Source: Planctomycetes bacterium B3_Pla (GTDB taxonomy: Bacteria; Planctomycetota; Phycisphaerae; Sedimentisphaerales; Anaerobacaceae). Taken from it: a stretch of DNA of 64,000 nt. The stretch covers positions 186,001-250,000 of the forward strand of contig NJBM01000006.1 of the NCBI GenBank assembly GCA_005223045.1, read 5' to 3'. Below the pieces are notes generated by a model, which saw nothing but the letters and a program-made list of their open reading frames with translations, was not told where the DNA came from and ran no database searches. Made by a program: the position numbers and the translations under genes. Numbering within the stretch: position 1 is the first letter of the stretch; every line of letters begins with the position of its first letter. This document shows, one piece after another, positions 1 through 7,704 of the stretch.

Positions 1-178
1 CCACTTCGAGCGAAGCCGGATTGGCCCTCTTGCCGATCGTCCAGTCGCAAACGCCGATTTTGAACCCGGCCGGTCGGGCTTTAGCCGACTTGCGCTCGGT
101 CAATTGAGCGCAAGAGCAAGTCAACGCCAACCCGGCCGCCGCGCGAGCGGCGCCAGTCATCATCCGGCGACGGGACAT
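1..178 (-). CDS. Sugar phosphate isomerase/epimerase, Tat-exported (N-terminal part)
   Basis: Only the first 59 codons lie in the window; the gene runs off the left edge. Reading from the ATG at 178 gives a twin-arginine start (MSRRRMMTGAARAAAG), a short Ala/Leu-rich core ending in LTCSCAQ, then a mature part beginning GFKIGVCDWTIGKRANPAS. The KIGVCDW beginning is typical of TIM-barrel sugar phosphate isomerases/epimerases (AP endonuclease 2 family) exported by planctomycetes. It lies 60 bp downstream of the Gfo/Idh/MocA gene on the same strand, a common pairing in sugar breakdown, so the two are probably co-transcribed. The catalytic half is not visible, so the substrate cannot be inferred. 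Confidence 0.6.
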   Translation of the reverse strand, partial: MSRRRMMTGAARAAAGLALTCSCAQLTERKSAKARPAGFKIGVCDWTIGKRANPASLEV

Positions 179-238
179 GTACGCATGTTCCACTATTGTG
201 TCTCCATGATTAGACGCCAGGGTGTTGCCCCGACCCAC

Positions 239-1495
239 TTACGATTTCAAACCTTTAAGATTCGCGTCAAGTTTTTCCGTGCTCTTGACAAGCTGTCTCC
301 ATCTTACCTTCCGGCCGGTATAGGCGGCGGTCCTGCCGAGGATCGTCACAAGGTTGCTCCGGACGCTTGGCTCGACTGTCGGGTTGTCAAATTTGCCTTC
401 GACAATGCTCTGGTGGAATGTCTTGATGTTAGCTATGGCGCCGTCCTTGTATATGCCGGGGCTTTTGCCGCCGCGATAGAAGTTCTCGCCTCGAATCATC
501 ACCATGTCGTTGCCGTATGCAGTCTCAAGAACGCCTTTGGAGCCGAACATGCGGTTGCGAATCCCATCGGGTTGAGTACCGTGACCGTTGAACTGTTTCG
601 AGCTGAACGTAATGCCCACTTTGTTCGGGTATTCAAAGAGAAGCGCAAAGTGATCGTTGCAGGTTCCGACCGGGCGGATCGCCCTGCCGCCTGTCCCGAT
701 GGCGGATACCGGCTCGGCGTCCATAATCCAGCTCATCACATCGAGCGTATGGATATTTTGCTCGGTAATGATATCGCCGGAAATAATCTTGTCGAGCCCC
801 CAGGACCGCAAACGGGTCTCGGGATTGTCCGGGTCGCTCCTCCACGCATCGTACATCCGCTTGAACGGGCAATTCGCATGATAGATCGCTTGACCGAAAA
901 CAAACTCTCCCAGCGCCCCTTCACGCACGCGCTTCAGCGCCTCGATAAAGAACGGGTCGGCCCGCGTCTGAAAATCCACGAGGAAGCATCGCTTCTTTCT
1001 CGAAGCCGCCCTGCCGCTTTCGCCGATGCTCTTGCAACCGGGCACGTCCACGGCAATCGGCTTGGCGACATACGTGTGACATCCGGCGTCCACCGCCAGC
1101 GCAGCCTGCTCTGGATGAAAGTACGGCGGGCTTTCAATCGCTACGGCATCGACCTTCTCCAGCAGCTTCTTATAACCCGACAGACCTGGGAAACGATTCG
1201 CCGCCGGTACGCCCAATTTGTCGCCGGCGTTATCAATCCTGTCCTGGAAGTAATCCGCCACGGCTACGACGTTGTATCCGCCGTGCTGCCTGAACAGCTC
1301 GGCAATCCATGTCCCTCTGCCGCCGCAGCCGATAAGTCCTAAATTGATCTTTGAGTTGGCGCCGGCGCCCCGGACGTGTTCGGGCTTTGCGACTGTAAAC
1401 GACAGAGCGGCCGCCCCGGCCCCGGCGATGAATCCGCGACGACTAATTGGTTTTGGCTCTTGACCGGCGATTGAAGTTTCTTGATGGTCCGACAT
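239..1495 (-). CDS. Gfo/Idh/MocA family oxidoreductase with Tat signal
   Basis: 418 residues. The N-terminus has a twin-arginine signal (SRRGFIAGAGAAALSF, residues 18-33), so the folded, cofactor-loaded enzyme is probably exported. A Rossmann fold follows (LGLIGCGGRG, about 52-61) and then VAKPIAVD, the family's EKP-like catalytic lysine segment. The rest fits the C-terminal alpha/beta domain of this family. Members are NAD(P)-dependent dehydrogenases acting on sugars, inositols or their acids; the substrate cannot be told from sequence. The start ATG has a good purine-rich site (AAAAGGAGG) just upstream on the minus strand. The gene sits between an acyl-CoA ligase and a sugar isomerase, both in the same direction. 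Confidence 0.88.
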   Translation of the reverse strand: MSDHQETSIAGQEPKPISRRGFIAGAGAAALSFTVAKPEHVRGAGANSKINLGLIGCGGRGTWIAELFRQHGGYNVVAVADYFQDRIDNAGDKLGVPAANRFPGLSGYKKLLEKVDAVAIESPPYFHPEQAALAVDAGCHTYVAKPIAVDVPGCKSIGESGRAASRKKRCFLVDFQTRADPFFIEALKRVREGALGEFVFGQAIYHANCPFKRMYDAWRSDPDNPETRLRSWGLDKIISGDIITEQNIHTLDVMSWIMDAEPVSAIGTGGRAIRPVGTCNDHFALLFEYPNKVGITFSSKQFNGHGTQPDGIRNRMFGSKGVLETAYGNDMVMIRGENFYRGGKSPGIYKDGAIANIKTFHQSIVEGKFDNPTVEPSVRSNLVTILGRTAAYTGRKVRWRQLVKSTEKLDANLKGLKS

Positions 1496-1529
1496 TTTGT
1501 AGGCCTCCTTTTCAGTTAGTGTGCAACTG

Positions 1530-3251
1530 TTACGTCTTCATATAGGCTTCCCGCTTGATCTTTCCGGTTGAGGTCTTGTGAAATTCCTCGATCCTTATCT
1601 CAAGATGTTGCGCCTTTATTCTTTCATAATTAGACAACTGCCGGCTGTTTTGCTGACATTCGTTGATGTTCTGCCAGAGGATGTTCTTGAGCAGCTTAGG
1701 CTGCTTGAGCAAATCCTCGGAGCAATGATCGGCATGGGTTTCTATCATGTCCCAGGCCGGCCGCACAATTGCCCTGACGGTCTCCTGTTCTATGCCCGTC
1801 GAGTCCTCCCAGAAGCCGGGGACCACCAGCACCTCGTTTACAAAACGGGCCTCCGAGAGCGCCGATTCGACCCGCTCGGGATTGACATTCTTACCGCCCG
1901 GCAGCACTATCACGTACTTCTTGCGGCCCGTGATGTAAAGGTTGCCGTTCTCGTCGAGGTGACCCAGGTCGCCGGTGAGCAGCCAGCGAACACCCTTGTC
2001 GTCAGTTCTGATGACCGCCTGGGTAGCTTTCGGATTCTTGTAGTAGCCCTTCATAATACAGGGACCGCCGAGGGCTATTTCGCCTCTTTCACCGGGCGGC
2101 AATTCCCGGAATTCCTCGTCAACGATTTTGACCGACAATGTGTCGATGGGCTTGCCAACCGAGTCGAGCTTCTTTACACTGTCGTTGTAGCCGTACACGG
2201 GTGAGTTTTCCGTTGTGCCGTAACCCTCGTAAAGCAGAAGGCCTCTACGCCAGAAAACATCAAGCGCCCATCTCGGCATCGGCGCCGAACCCGAAAGGAA
2301 GAACCTGATTTTGCCCCAGCCCAGCTTCTTCACGATTCCTTTTCCCACCTGTTTCGGCATGTAACGGTCGAGCAGCCTGAAGTACGGCTTCTTTGCTTTC
2401 TTTCTGGCAAGAGCTTCTTCGACATTCTTTGCCAGCATCGTAAACAGCGCCGGCACGGCAATGAAAATCGTGACGTTCTTATCCCTTATCAGTTCGGCTA
2501 CCTCGCGGTACTTGTTCGTGTAAACGTTGGCTGCACCGACGCAGAACGGCAGCAGCTTACCGACCGTAAGACCGAAAGAATGATGAGGCGGCAGTATATG
2601 ACCGAGCGTATCGGCGCTGCTAATGTTAATCTTCTTGACGGTACCCTGCAGATTGGCGCCGAGATTGACGTGTGTCAATTCGACTTCCCGCGGATTGCCC
2701 GTCGTGCCGGAAGTGCATAGAATCACCGCTGTGTCCTCGGGTTGTATCTGAGGTCTGATCGCATCCAGCAACTCACCAGCTTCGACCCTGTTGAGGCCGA
2801 TTTTTTCATGGACGGTCATCTCTATCAGACCGATGTCCCGGCCGGATGCGAATTCTTTTAGCTCGCGCCTGGATTCGGCATCCTGATAGTCGTCGGCCAC
2901 AACAATCAGGCGAGCTTCAGTATGAGCGATATGATCCGCCACACCTTCGACGGGCCTGTCCGGGTCAATCAGCACCGGGATGCTGCCGGCAAGCACCACC
3001 CCCCAAAGAGCCACGTCCCAGTCCGCGCGATTCTTACCTAATATTGCGACTTTGTCTCCCACGGCGATGCCCCGGCGCTGGATGAGCCATACGGCAAAGT
3101 CTCGTGCTCTCACTCTCAACCTCCCGAAGGTGAGCGATTCCTGCCGGTCGGGCCTGATTATTTCCAGGCATTCCTTGTCCAACTGCTCGATGCCGGCGAG
3201 GGATTGGTTGAAAAGGTCAATCAACGTTCGGAACTTAGGCTCTGTTTGCAT
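1530..3251 (-). CDS. AMP-dependent acyl-CoA synthetase/ligase
   Basis: 573 residues, normal length for the adenylate-forming (ANL) superfamily. The phosphate-binding loop is ILCTSGTTGNP (about residue 180), the A5 motif is YEGYGTTENSP, the A7/A8 region is LLTGDLGHLDENGNLYITGRKK, and the C-terminal catalytic lysine lies in STGKIKRE close to the end. The enzyme should activate a carboxylic acid, most likely a fatty acid, as acyl-AMP and transfer it to CoA or an acyl-carrier protein. There is no signal peptide, so it is cytoplasmic. It is 34 bp upstream of the Gfo/Idh gene but has no obvious metabolic link to it. Chain-length preference cannot be read from sequence. Confidence 0.85.
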   Translation of the reverse strand: MQTEPKFRTLIDLFNQSLAGIEQLDKECLEIIRPDRQESLTFGRLRVRARDFAVWLIQRRGIAVGDKVAILGKNRADWDVALWGVVLAGSIPVLIDPDRPVEGVADHIAHTEARLIVVADDYQDAESRRELKEFASGRDIGLIEMTVHEKIGLNRVEAGELLDAIRPQIQPEDTAVILCTSGTTGNPREVELTHVNLGANLQGTVKKINISSADTLGHILPPHHSFGLTVGKLLPFCVGAANVYTNKYREVAELIRDKNVTIFIAVPALFTMLAKNVEEALARKKAKKPYFRLLDRYMPKQVGKGIVKKLGWGKIRFFLSGSAPMPRWALDVFWRRGLLLYEGYGTTENSPVYGYNDSVKKLDSVGKPIDTLSVKIVDEEFRELPPGERGEIALGGPCIMKGYYKNPKATQAVIRTDDKGVRWLLTGDLGHLDENGNLYITGRKKYVIVLPGGKNVNPERVESALSEARFVNEVLVVPGFWEDSTGIEQETVRAIVRPAWDMIETHADHCSEDLLKQPKLLKNILWQNINECQQNSRQLSNYERIKAQHLEIRIEEFHKTSTGKIKREAYMKT

Positions 3252-3442
3252 CTATTCTCAACTCCCGTCAAAGAATTCGCCGTTCGCAACCCACAGACCA
3301 CCCTGCCTGATGCCTCCTTAGCCGGAAATTATCTGTCGCAAAACTATAGTCTCTGCCATACAATAGGGCAAGTCTTTTCCTCAATGCGGCCGGATTTTGT
3401 CAGAGCGTGCAATGTACCGGCCCAAGGCAGACTCACAAAATG

Positions 3443-3471
3443 TTACCTTTGTCCCCGCTCGTGCCTTATAT
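3443..3471 (+). promoter_or_regulatory. Putative promoter of first ankyrin gene
   Basis: TTACCT (3443-3448), a 17-nt spacer and TTATAT (3466-3471). The same two boxes with the same 17-nt spacing precede the second ankyrin gene at 15213-15241, and the bases between there and the start codons are also alike (a G-run, then AGAGAC, then AAGGGA before the start). The -35 box alone is weak; shared spacing is the main support. Confidence 0.45.
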
Positions 3472-3515
3472 ACAAGGGGGGCAGAGACAGTGTACCCTTT
3501 TGAAGGGAACCGAAA

Positions 3516-5360
3516 TTGAAAACGAACAGATTCATCTGCCTGTTCCTGGCGTCGATACTCACCACCACCGGCTGTAAAGAAAAGCCCCCTGAGACCACAA
3601 ACCCCCTGCACTGGGCCGCCCAAACAGGGAACGTCCAGCGGATAAAGTCACTACTTGCAAGCGGTGCCGATGTCAACGCCAAAGATCAGAACGGTTGGAC
3701 GCCATTGCACTGGGCTGCCCAGAAGAGCCACAAACAAGCGGCCGAACTGCTCATCACCAACGGCGCCGACGTGAATGTCAAGTGCCCGGATGGCTGGACT
3801 CCGTTGTTCCTTGCATTGCCCAAAGGAAGCAGTGATCTAATTGAGGTGCTGATCGCCGGGGGCGCCAATGTAAACGCAAAGTGCGGGCAATGGGATGAGA
3901 CGCCGTTGCACTATGCGGTCCGGGAGGGATTTGCAAATCTGGTCGGGATTCTTCTTGCCGGGGGCGCAAATGTCAATGAAAAGAACAGACGAGGTCAGAT
4001 TCCGCTGCACAATGCAATTCAAAGCAACCAGCAAGATACTGTGGAATTGTTTATCGCCGAGGGAGCTGACATCAATGCGGGCGCTGGTTCATCAACCGAT
4101 ACGCCGATCAACAAAGCTATCCAGGCCGGGCACAGTCACTTGGTCAGAATGCTTCTAACTCATGGGGCGAATCCTAATTCAATGAGTGGTGGGAGTCGCT
4201 GCGCGCCGCTCCATGTCGCCGTCTGCTATGATGACCGCGATTCGGCCGAAGCCCTTCTTGACGCCGGCGCCGATGTGAATGCAAGAGACGAATCCGGAAT
4301 GACACCGCTGCATGAGACAACCAAATATGAGGGCTACTGGTCAGGTACGAGCGGTGACCATATAGATTATGACCGCAAGGATATGGCTAAGCTGCTCATC
4401 GCCCACGGCGCCGATGTCGACGCGAAGGACGATGACGGGGCTACGACCATGCACTACGCTGCCGCCAGTGACGATTTCAATATTGTAAAGTTGCTTGTGG
4501 CCAAAGGTGCGGATATCAACGCCGATGATAACAATGGTGTTAAGCCGCTCAACGTGGCGCTGAAGTTATTGCGCCCGGAGGTGGCAAATTTGCTTTTCGG
4601 GAAGGGCGCAAATGTCAATATCACCGATGACAACAGAACAGAGCTGCTATTTGGCGCAGCAGCGTTCGGCTTCAAGGATCTGGTCGAACAGCTCATTGCA
4701 AATGGAGTTGACGTCAATGCGACAAGCACCACTTCCTACTACTACCACAATTCCCGCTACAACTACTACTACGACCCCACTCCTTTGTTAGCATCAATTC
4801 ACGGCGGACACGAAAGTGTGGCAAAGCTGCTGATCGCCAGCGGCGCCAACGTCGAAACCCTCAATATGCCAAACTCTGAGGGTGCTAAGCCACTGCACGA
4901 GGCTATTCGCCAGAATGACCTTGATCTTACTAAGCGTCTTCTTACATACGGTACAGAAGTCAATACAATTGATGTAGCGGGCAATACGCCGCTCCTCATC
5001 GCGGCCAGGGAGAACTATCCTGAGCTGGTCAAGCTGCTTGTTGCACACGGAGCTGATGTCGATGCAAAGAACCGTGCCGGGACGCCGCCGCTGCACTATG
5101 CGGCTTCTCGCGGGCACAAGCACATCATCGAGTTGCTGTTAGCAAATGGTGCCGATGTGAACATGAAGGACAAAGCCGGTGATACACCGCTGCATAAAGC
5201 AGGATTTCGAGGCCACGAGGACATTGTGAAACTGCTCCTGGCCCACGGTGCCGACGCCGAAGTGCGAGACAACACCGGCCGTACAGCAGCAGACGATGCG
5301 GCCCGACGGGGACATAGAAATGTGGCCGCACTTATCCGCAGACATGGGGCAAAAGAGTGA
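3516..5360 (+). CDS. Exported ankyrin-repeat lipoprotein, 17 repeats
   Basis: 614 residues. The start is TTG; it is supported because the homologous 5' flank of the gene at 15287 places an ATG at the same position and both proteins begin MK-N. A lipoprotein-type signal ends at Cys20 (ILTTTGC). From about residue 30 to the end I count 17 ankyrin repeats of the form TPLHxAAxxGHxxxVxLLLAxGADVNAKD. Repeat 8 has an insertion of about 14 residues and repeat 11 carries a Tyr/Asn-rich loop near residues 405-423 (bases about 4732-4775). The protein probably acts as a periplasmic or surface binding scaffold; no catalytic domain is seen. It has a mosaic paralogue at 15287-17287 and is convergent with rtcA. 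Confidence 0.85.
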   Translation: MKTNRFICLFLASILTTTGCKEKPPETTNPLHWAAQTGNVQRIKSLLASGADVNAKDQNGWTPLHWAAQKSHKQAAELLITNGADVNVKCPDGWTPLFLALPKGSSDLIEVLIAGGANVNAKCGQWDETPLHYAVREGFANLVGILLAGGANVNEKNRRGQIPLHNAIQSNQQDTVELFIAEGADINAGAGSSTDTPINKAIQAGHSHLVRMLLTHGANPNSMSGGSRCAPLHVAVCYDDRDSAEALLDAGADVNARDESGMTPLHETTKYEGYWSGTSGDHIDYDRKDMAKLLIAHGADVDAKDDDGATTMHYAAASDDFNIVKLLVAKGADINADDNNGVKPLNVALKLLRPEVANLLFGKGANVNITDDNRTELLFGAAAFGFKDLVEQLIANGVDVNATSTTSYYYHNSRYNYYYDPTPLLASIHGGHESVAKLLIASGANVETLNMPNSEGAKPLHEAIRQNDLDLTKRLLTYGTEVNTIDVAGNTPLLIAARENYPELVKLLVAHGADVDAKNRAGTPPLHYAASRGHKHIIELLLANGADVNMKDKAGDTPLHKAGFRGHEDIVKLLLAHGADAEVRDNTGRTAADDAARRGHRNVAALIRRHGAKE

Positions 5361-5391
5361 CTTGATACTCGGCTGCCAGATAGCGGTGTTG

Positions 5392-6420
5392 TTACTCAGG
5401 TTCGCAGGAAATTCGGTGGATTTGGTTTTGCTGTTCTATATTAAAGTTGACGGGCAGGAATTTCTTTATTGTTTCTATGTTTGTTGTCAGGTGGGTGGAC
5501 AGGTCGTTTGTGGTGTACGAACCGGTCTTTGAGGTCGCCATGTAGATCAGGAGTTGGTCGGCTAAGAAACGATCTGCCGCAGCGCTGCTGGATAAGAAGG
5601 CTTGCGTCAAATTTACGACTTCGCGTACTACTTTCTCGGAAGGTTTGCCTTTGGCTCCGAAGGCTGTGGAGACTATTGTTCTGTGGTTGCCGCAGATTCT
5701 CAGCATAATGCAGTTTCCGGGGCCGTCAGAATCTGTTACGTCCACGTGCTCGAAGTTCTTGATCCTCAGCCCGCTTTGACATAGGAGTTTTTCCTGGCGA
5801 TGGGCAATGTGGGCGGGGAGTCTGGCGGTGTATATTCGGGTGCGGACGTCCGGCTTTTCAAGCGGCTTGCAGAGGTCAATTGGTTCGTTTGGCGTTGCCT
5901 GCCGCGGCTGGATGGTGAAACTGATTTTGCCTCCGCCGGCGGGGAAGAAGCCGTGTTTGATGAGTCTGCAATCGGCCTGGAAGCCAGCCGTTGCGATAGC
6001 GGGTAAAAATGTCTCACGAAGGAAGTCAAACGGCGGCGCCCAGGGATTATGCGTTCCGCCCTTCACAGTGACTGTCGAAGGCTTGTCGGCCGAGAACAAG
6101 GCGGGCAGGACGGTCTGAACGACCAGGGATGCCGAACCGGCTGAGCCTATGTCGAAAGAGAAATCGCCGCCGCGGATGTGGCCGGGCCGAAAGTCCAGCA
6201 CCATCGAGCCTAATGTTGCGCCTTCGGCGTGACCGTCGCAGATTTGACAGGCGGCACGAACACAGCTTAGATGCTGCTTCGCCAGGCCCGGCTTGCGGCG
6301 GGCAGCGCGGATGTTTTCAATATGCAAATGCTTGCCGGTTATACATGACAGGGCAAGGCTCGTGCGCAGTATCTGCCCCCCACCCTCCCCCATGCTGCCA
6401 TCGATAAAGGCGGTTTCCAT
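5392..6420 (-). CDS. rtcA: RNA 3'-terminal phosphate cyclase
   Basis: 342 residues from the ATG at 6420. That start is preferred over the upstream in-frame start because the conserved N-terminus (FIDGSMGEGGGQILRTSLAL) follows directly and GGTGG precedes it. RtcA converts RNA 3'-phosphates to 2',3'-cyclic phosphates by adenylation of a histidine. The matching C-terminal segment STHLTTNIETIKKFLPV is present, with the expected catalytic His at about 310. The middle insert domain is also present, so the enzyme looks intact. The usual partners rtcB and rtcR are not nearby. A 58-codon Walker-A ORF ends one base before its start codon, which suggests translational coupling. Confidence 0.9.
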   Translation of the reverse strand: METAFIDGSMGEGGGQILRTSLALSCITGKHLHIENIRAARRKPGLAKQHLSCVRAACQICDGHAEGATLGSMVLDFRPGHIRGGDFSFDIGSAGSASLVVQTVLPALFSADKPSTVTVKGGTHNPWAPPFDFLRETFLPAIATAGFQADCRLIKHGFFPAGGGKISFTIQPRQATPNEPIDLCKPLEKPDVRTRIYTARLPAHIAHRQEKLLCQSGLRIKNFEHVDVTDSDGPGNCIMLRICGNHRTIVSTAFGAKGKPSEKVVREVVNLTQAFLSSSAAADRFLADQLLIYMATSKTGSYTTNDLSTHLTTNIETIKKFLPVNFNIEQQNQIHRISCEPE

Positions 6421-6421
6421 C

Positions 6422-6598
6422 TCATCCACCCGGGAACGACAGTAATTGTGAGATTTCAGCAACGGTCTTATCGCGTTTCTGGCGTGTCAGAGTAAAGAGC
6501 TTCGTGCCGGGCACACTCGCGACAATCTTCATTATCGCCGTAGTCTTGCCGCAACCCGACAGGCCACTCAACAGGATTTTTGTGGATATAGACGGCAT
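6422..6598 (-). CDS. 58-residue Walker-A (P-loop) ORF coupled to rtcA
   Basis: A short ORF from the ATG at 6598 to the TGA at 6422-6424; an in-frame TAA two codons upstream of the ATG fixes the N-terminus. It encodes ISTKILLSGLSGCGKTTAIM (residues 4-23), a complete hydrophobic strand plus Walker A motif, then KIVASVPGTKLFTLTRQKRDK and a short tail. No Walker B is possible in 58 residues. The stop and the rtcA start are separated by one base (TGA-G-ATG). It may be the remnant of a kinase or NTPase that once preceded rtcA, or a true small nucleotide-binding protein. No clear ribosome binding site is visible. Confidence 0.45.
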   Translation of the reverse strand: MPSISTKILLSGLSGCGKTTAIMKIVASVPGTKLFTLTRQKRDKTVAEISQLLSFPGG

Positions 6599-6689
6599 AG
6601 CTTAAAGACATTGACCGCCACATCCTACCGTCGCGGCGAATAGCACGCAACAGACAATCCGGCACAGCGTTCTCTATGCGGCAGGGATT

Positions 6690-7538
6690 TTAGTAGTCTT
6701 TGAAGCCTCTCATCCATTCAGGCCAGTCTTCGGGCCGGACGCCGCCGGCTTTGGTCCAGGCGTTTGTCGTGTCGAACTGGCGGCTCCATTCCAATGTCCA
6801 CAGCTCTTTGAGCCCGACTTTCCTCACCGACCAATCCAGGAACAGGCCGTTGACGTGCCCGTTGTGCCGGTTGATGCAAAATGGTGACATACCAAGGCCT
6901 TGACCGGGGAATCTTGGCGGACGAAGGAAATTATCAGGCCGACCCGAAGACCTTAAAGAATCGAGAAGCACGGGGATTTGTGCCTTATCTTTAATAGAGA
7001 AGATGTCCGTGTAGGGCAGGCGGTAACGATAACGAAGTGGGGCAGAAGTATCAAATCGATGGTGGACGTGGAACAACCAGTCGTTTAGGCCGTAGCTGCT
7101 GCGAAACGGTGGACCGGGGCTTGTCATCTCCCAGGCTTCGAATGTTGAGCCTATCCATCCTTCCACACGCGTTTCGCCACTGACCATATAAGTGAATCGA
7201 CCCCTCCCGCGTCTGACGGCCATAGGGCAGCAGGCTATCCCTTCCGTTTCGACGCGGTACAATGACTCAGGTACGTTCGGATCATCGCTGCTCACGACCG
7301 AGCCGACGAGAAACCATATACTATAGCCAACGACAAAGTCGCGGGGAAGGTGTCCCTCGTGGTCCTCGGCGTACAGGGCCATCGTCGTTCCCCAATGTTT
7401 AAGGTTTGTCTGACAGACAACCGCCCTCGCTTGCTTGCGGACCCTCTGCAGGGCAGGCAGCAAAAGCGCAATCAACAGCACAATGATGGAAACCACCACC
7501 AACAGCTCTATCAACGTAAAGCCTCTTACTTTTCGCAT
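6690..7538 (-). CDS. Type II secretion/type IV pilus-like pseudopilin
   Basis: 282 residues from the ATG at 7538, which has AGGAGA ten bases upstream; the longer in-frame TTG start at 7562 overlaps that site and is unlikely. The N-terminus is a classic prepilin cleavage/methylation signal, [20 protein letters not shown], followed by the hydrophobic helix and then [16 protein letters not shown], which planctomycetes use in large families of secreted pseudopilins. A prepilin peptidase should cut after Gly and methylate Phe. The C-terminal two thirds are a secreted domain of unknown role with the motif [22 protein letters not shown] near the end, usual in this group. The gene has the repeated leader shared with two other exported-protein genes. 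Confidence 0.82.
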   Translation of the reverse strand: MRKVRGFTLIELLVVVSIIVLLIALLLPALQRVRKQARAVVCQTNLKHWGTTMALYAEDHEGHLPRDFVVGYSIWFLVGSVVSSDDPNVPESLYRVETEGIACCPMAVRRGRGRFTYMVSGETRVEGWIGSTFEAWEMTSPGPPFRSSYGLNDWLFHVHHRFDTSAPLRYRYRLPYTDIFSIKDKAQIPVLLDSLRSSGRPDNFLRPPRFPGQGLGMSPFCINRHNGHVNGLFLDWSVRKVGLKELWTLEWSRQFDTTNAWTKAGGVRPEDWPEWMRGFKDY

Positions 7539-7558
7539 GGCAGGCCATTCTCCTTTCC

Positions 7559-7656
7559 TCAAGACAGAGCTTTTCCTCTCATTATCCTATCCCTTCAATA
7601 TAAAATGATAAATATATAATGACGCTGCGGCCTGCGCAGCCGCAGCATACTTCCGC
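7559..7656 (-). promoter_or_regulatory. Repeated leader module, copy A, with 7-codon upstream ORF
   Basis: On the minus strand this stretch carries, in order, a GC-rich hairpin (GCTGCGGC / GCCGCAGC), the words GCGTCATTATA, an AT-rich spacer, TTGAAGGGATAGGATA, and a tiny ORF ATG AGA GGA AAA GCT CTG TCT TGA (7582-7559). The same order of elements occurs at 11434-11522, where the ATG is the start of a large gene, and partly at 9908-9985. It precedes the pseudopilin start by 21 bases. Function is unknown: leader peptide, shared promoter or remnant of a duplicated 5' end. Confidence 0.45.
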
Positions 7657-7704
7657 TATTACGCGAATCGTCAGTTTGCATCAATTCGATGGGTATGTTG
7701 CGTT

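Noticed and set aside
104..1342. 412-codon plus-strand frame
   Set aside because: Lies exactly opposite the Gfo/Idh gene, has no ribosome site and low-complexity composition typical of an antisense shadow.
6468..6665. 65-codon minus-strand frame upstream of rtcA
   Set aside because: Out of frame with the Walker-A ORF in the same stretch, which has the more protein-like sequence and coupling to rtcA.
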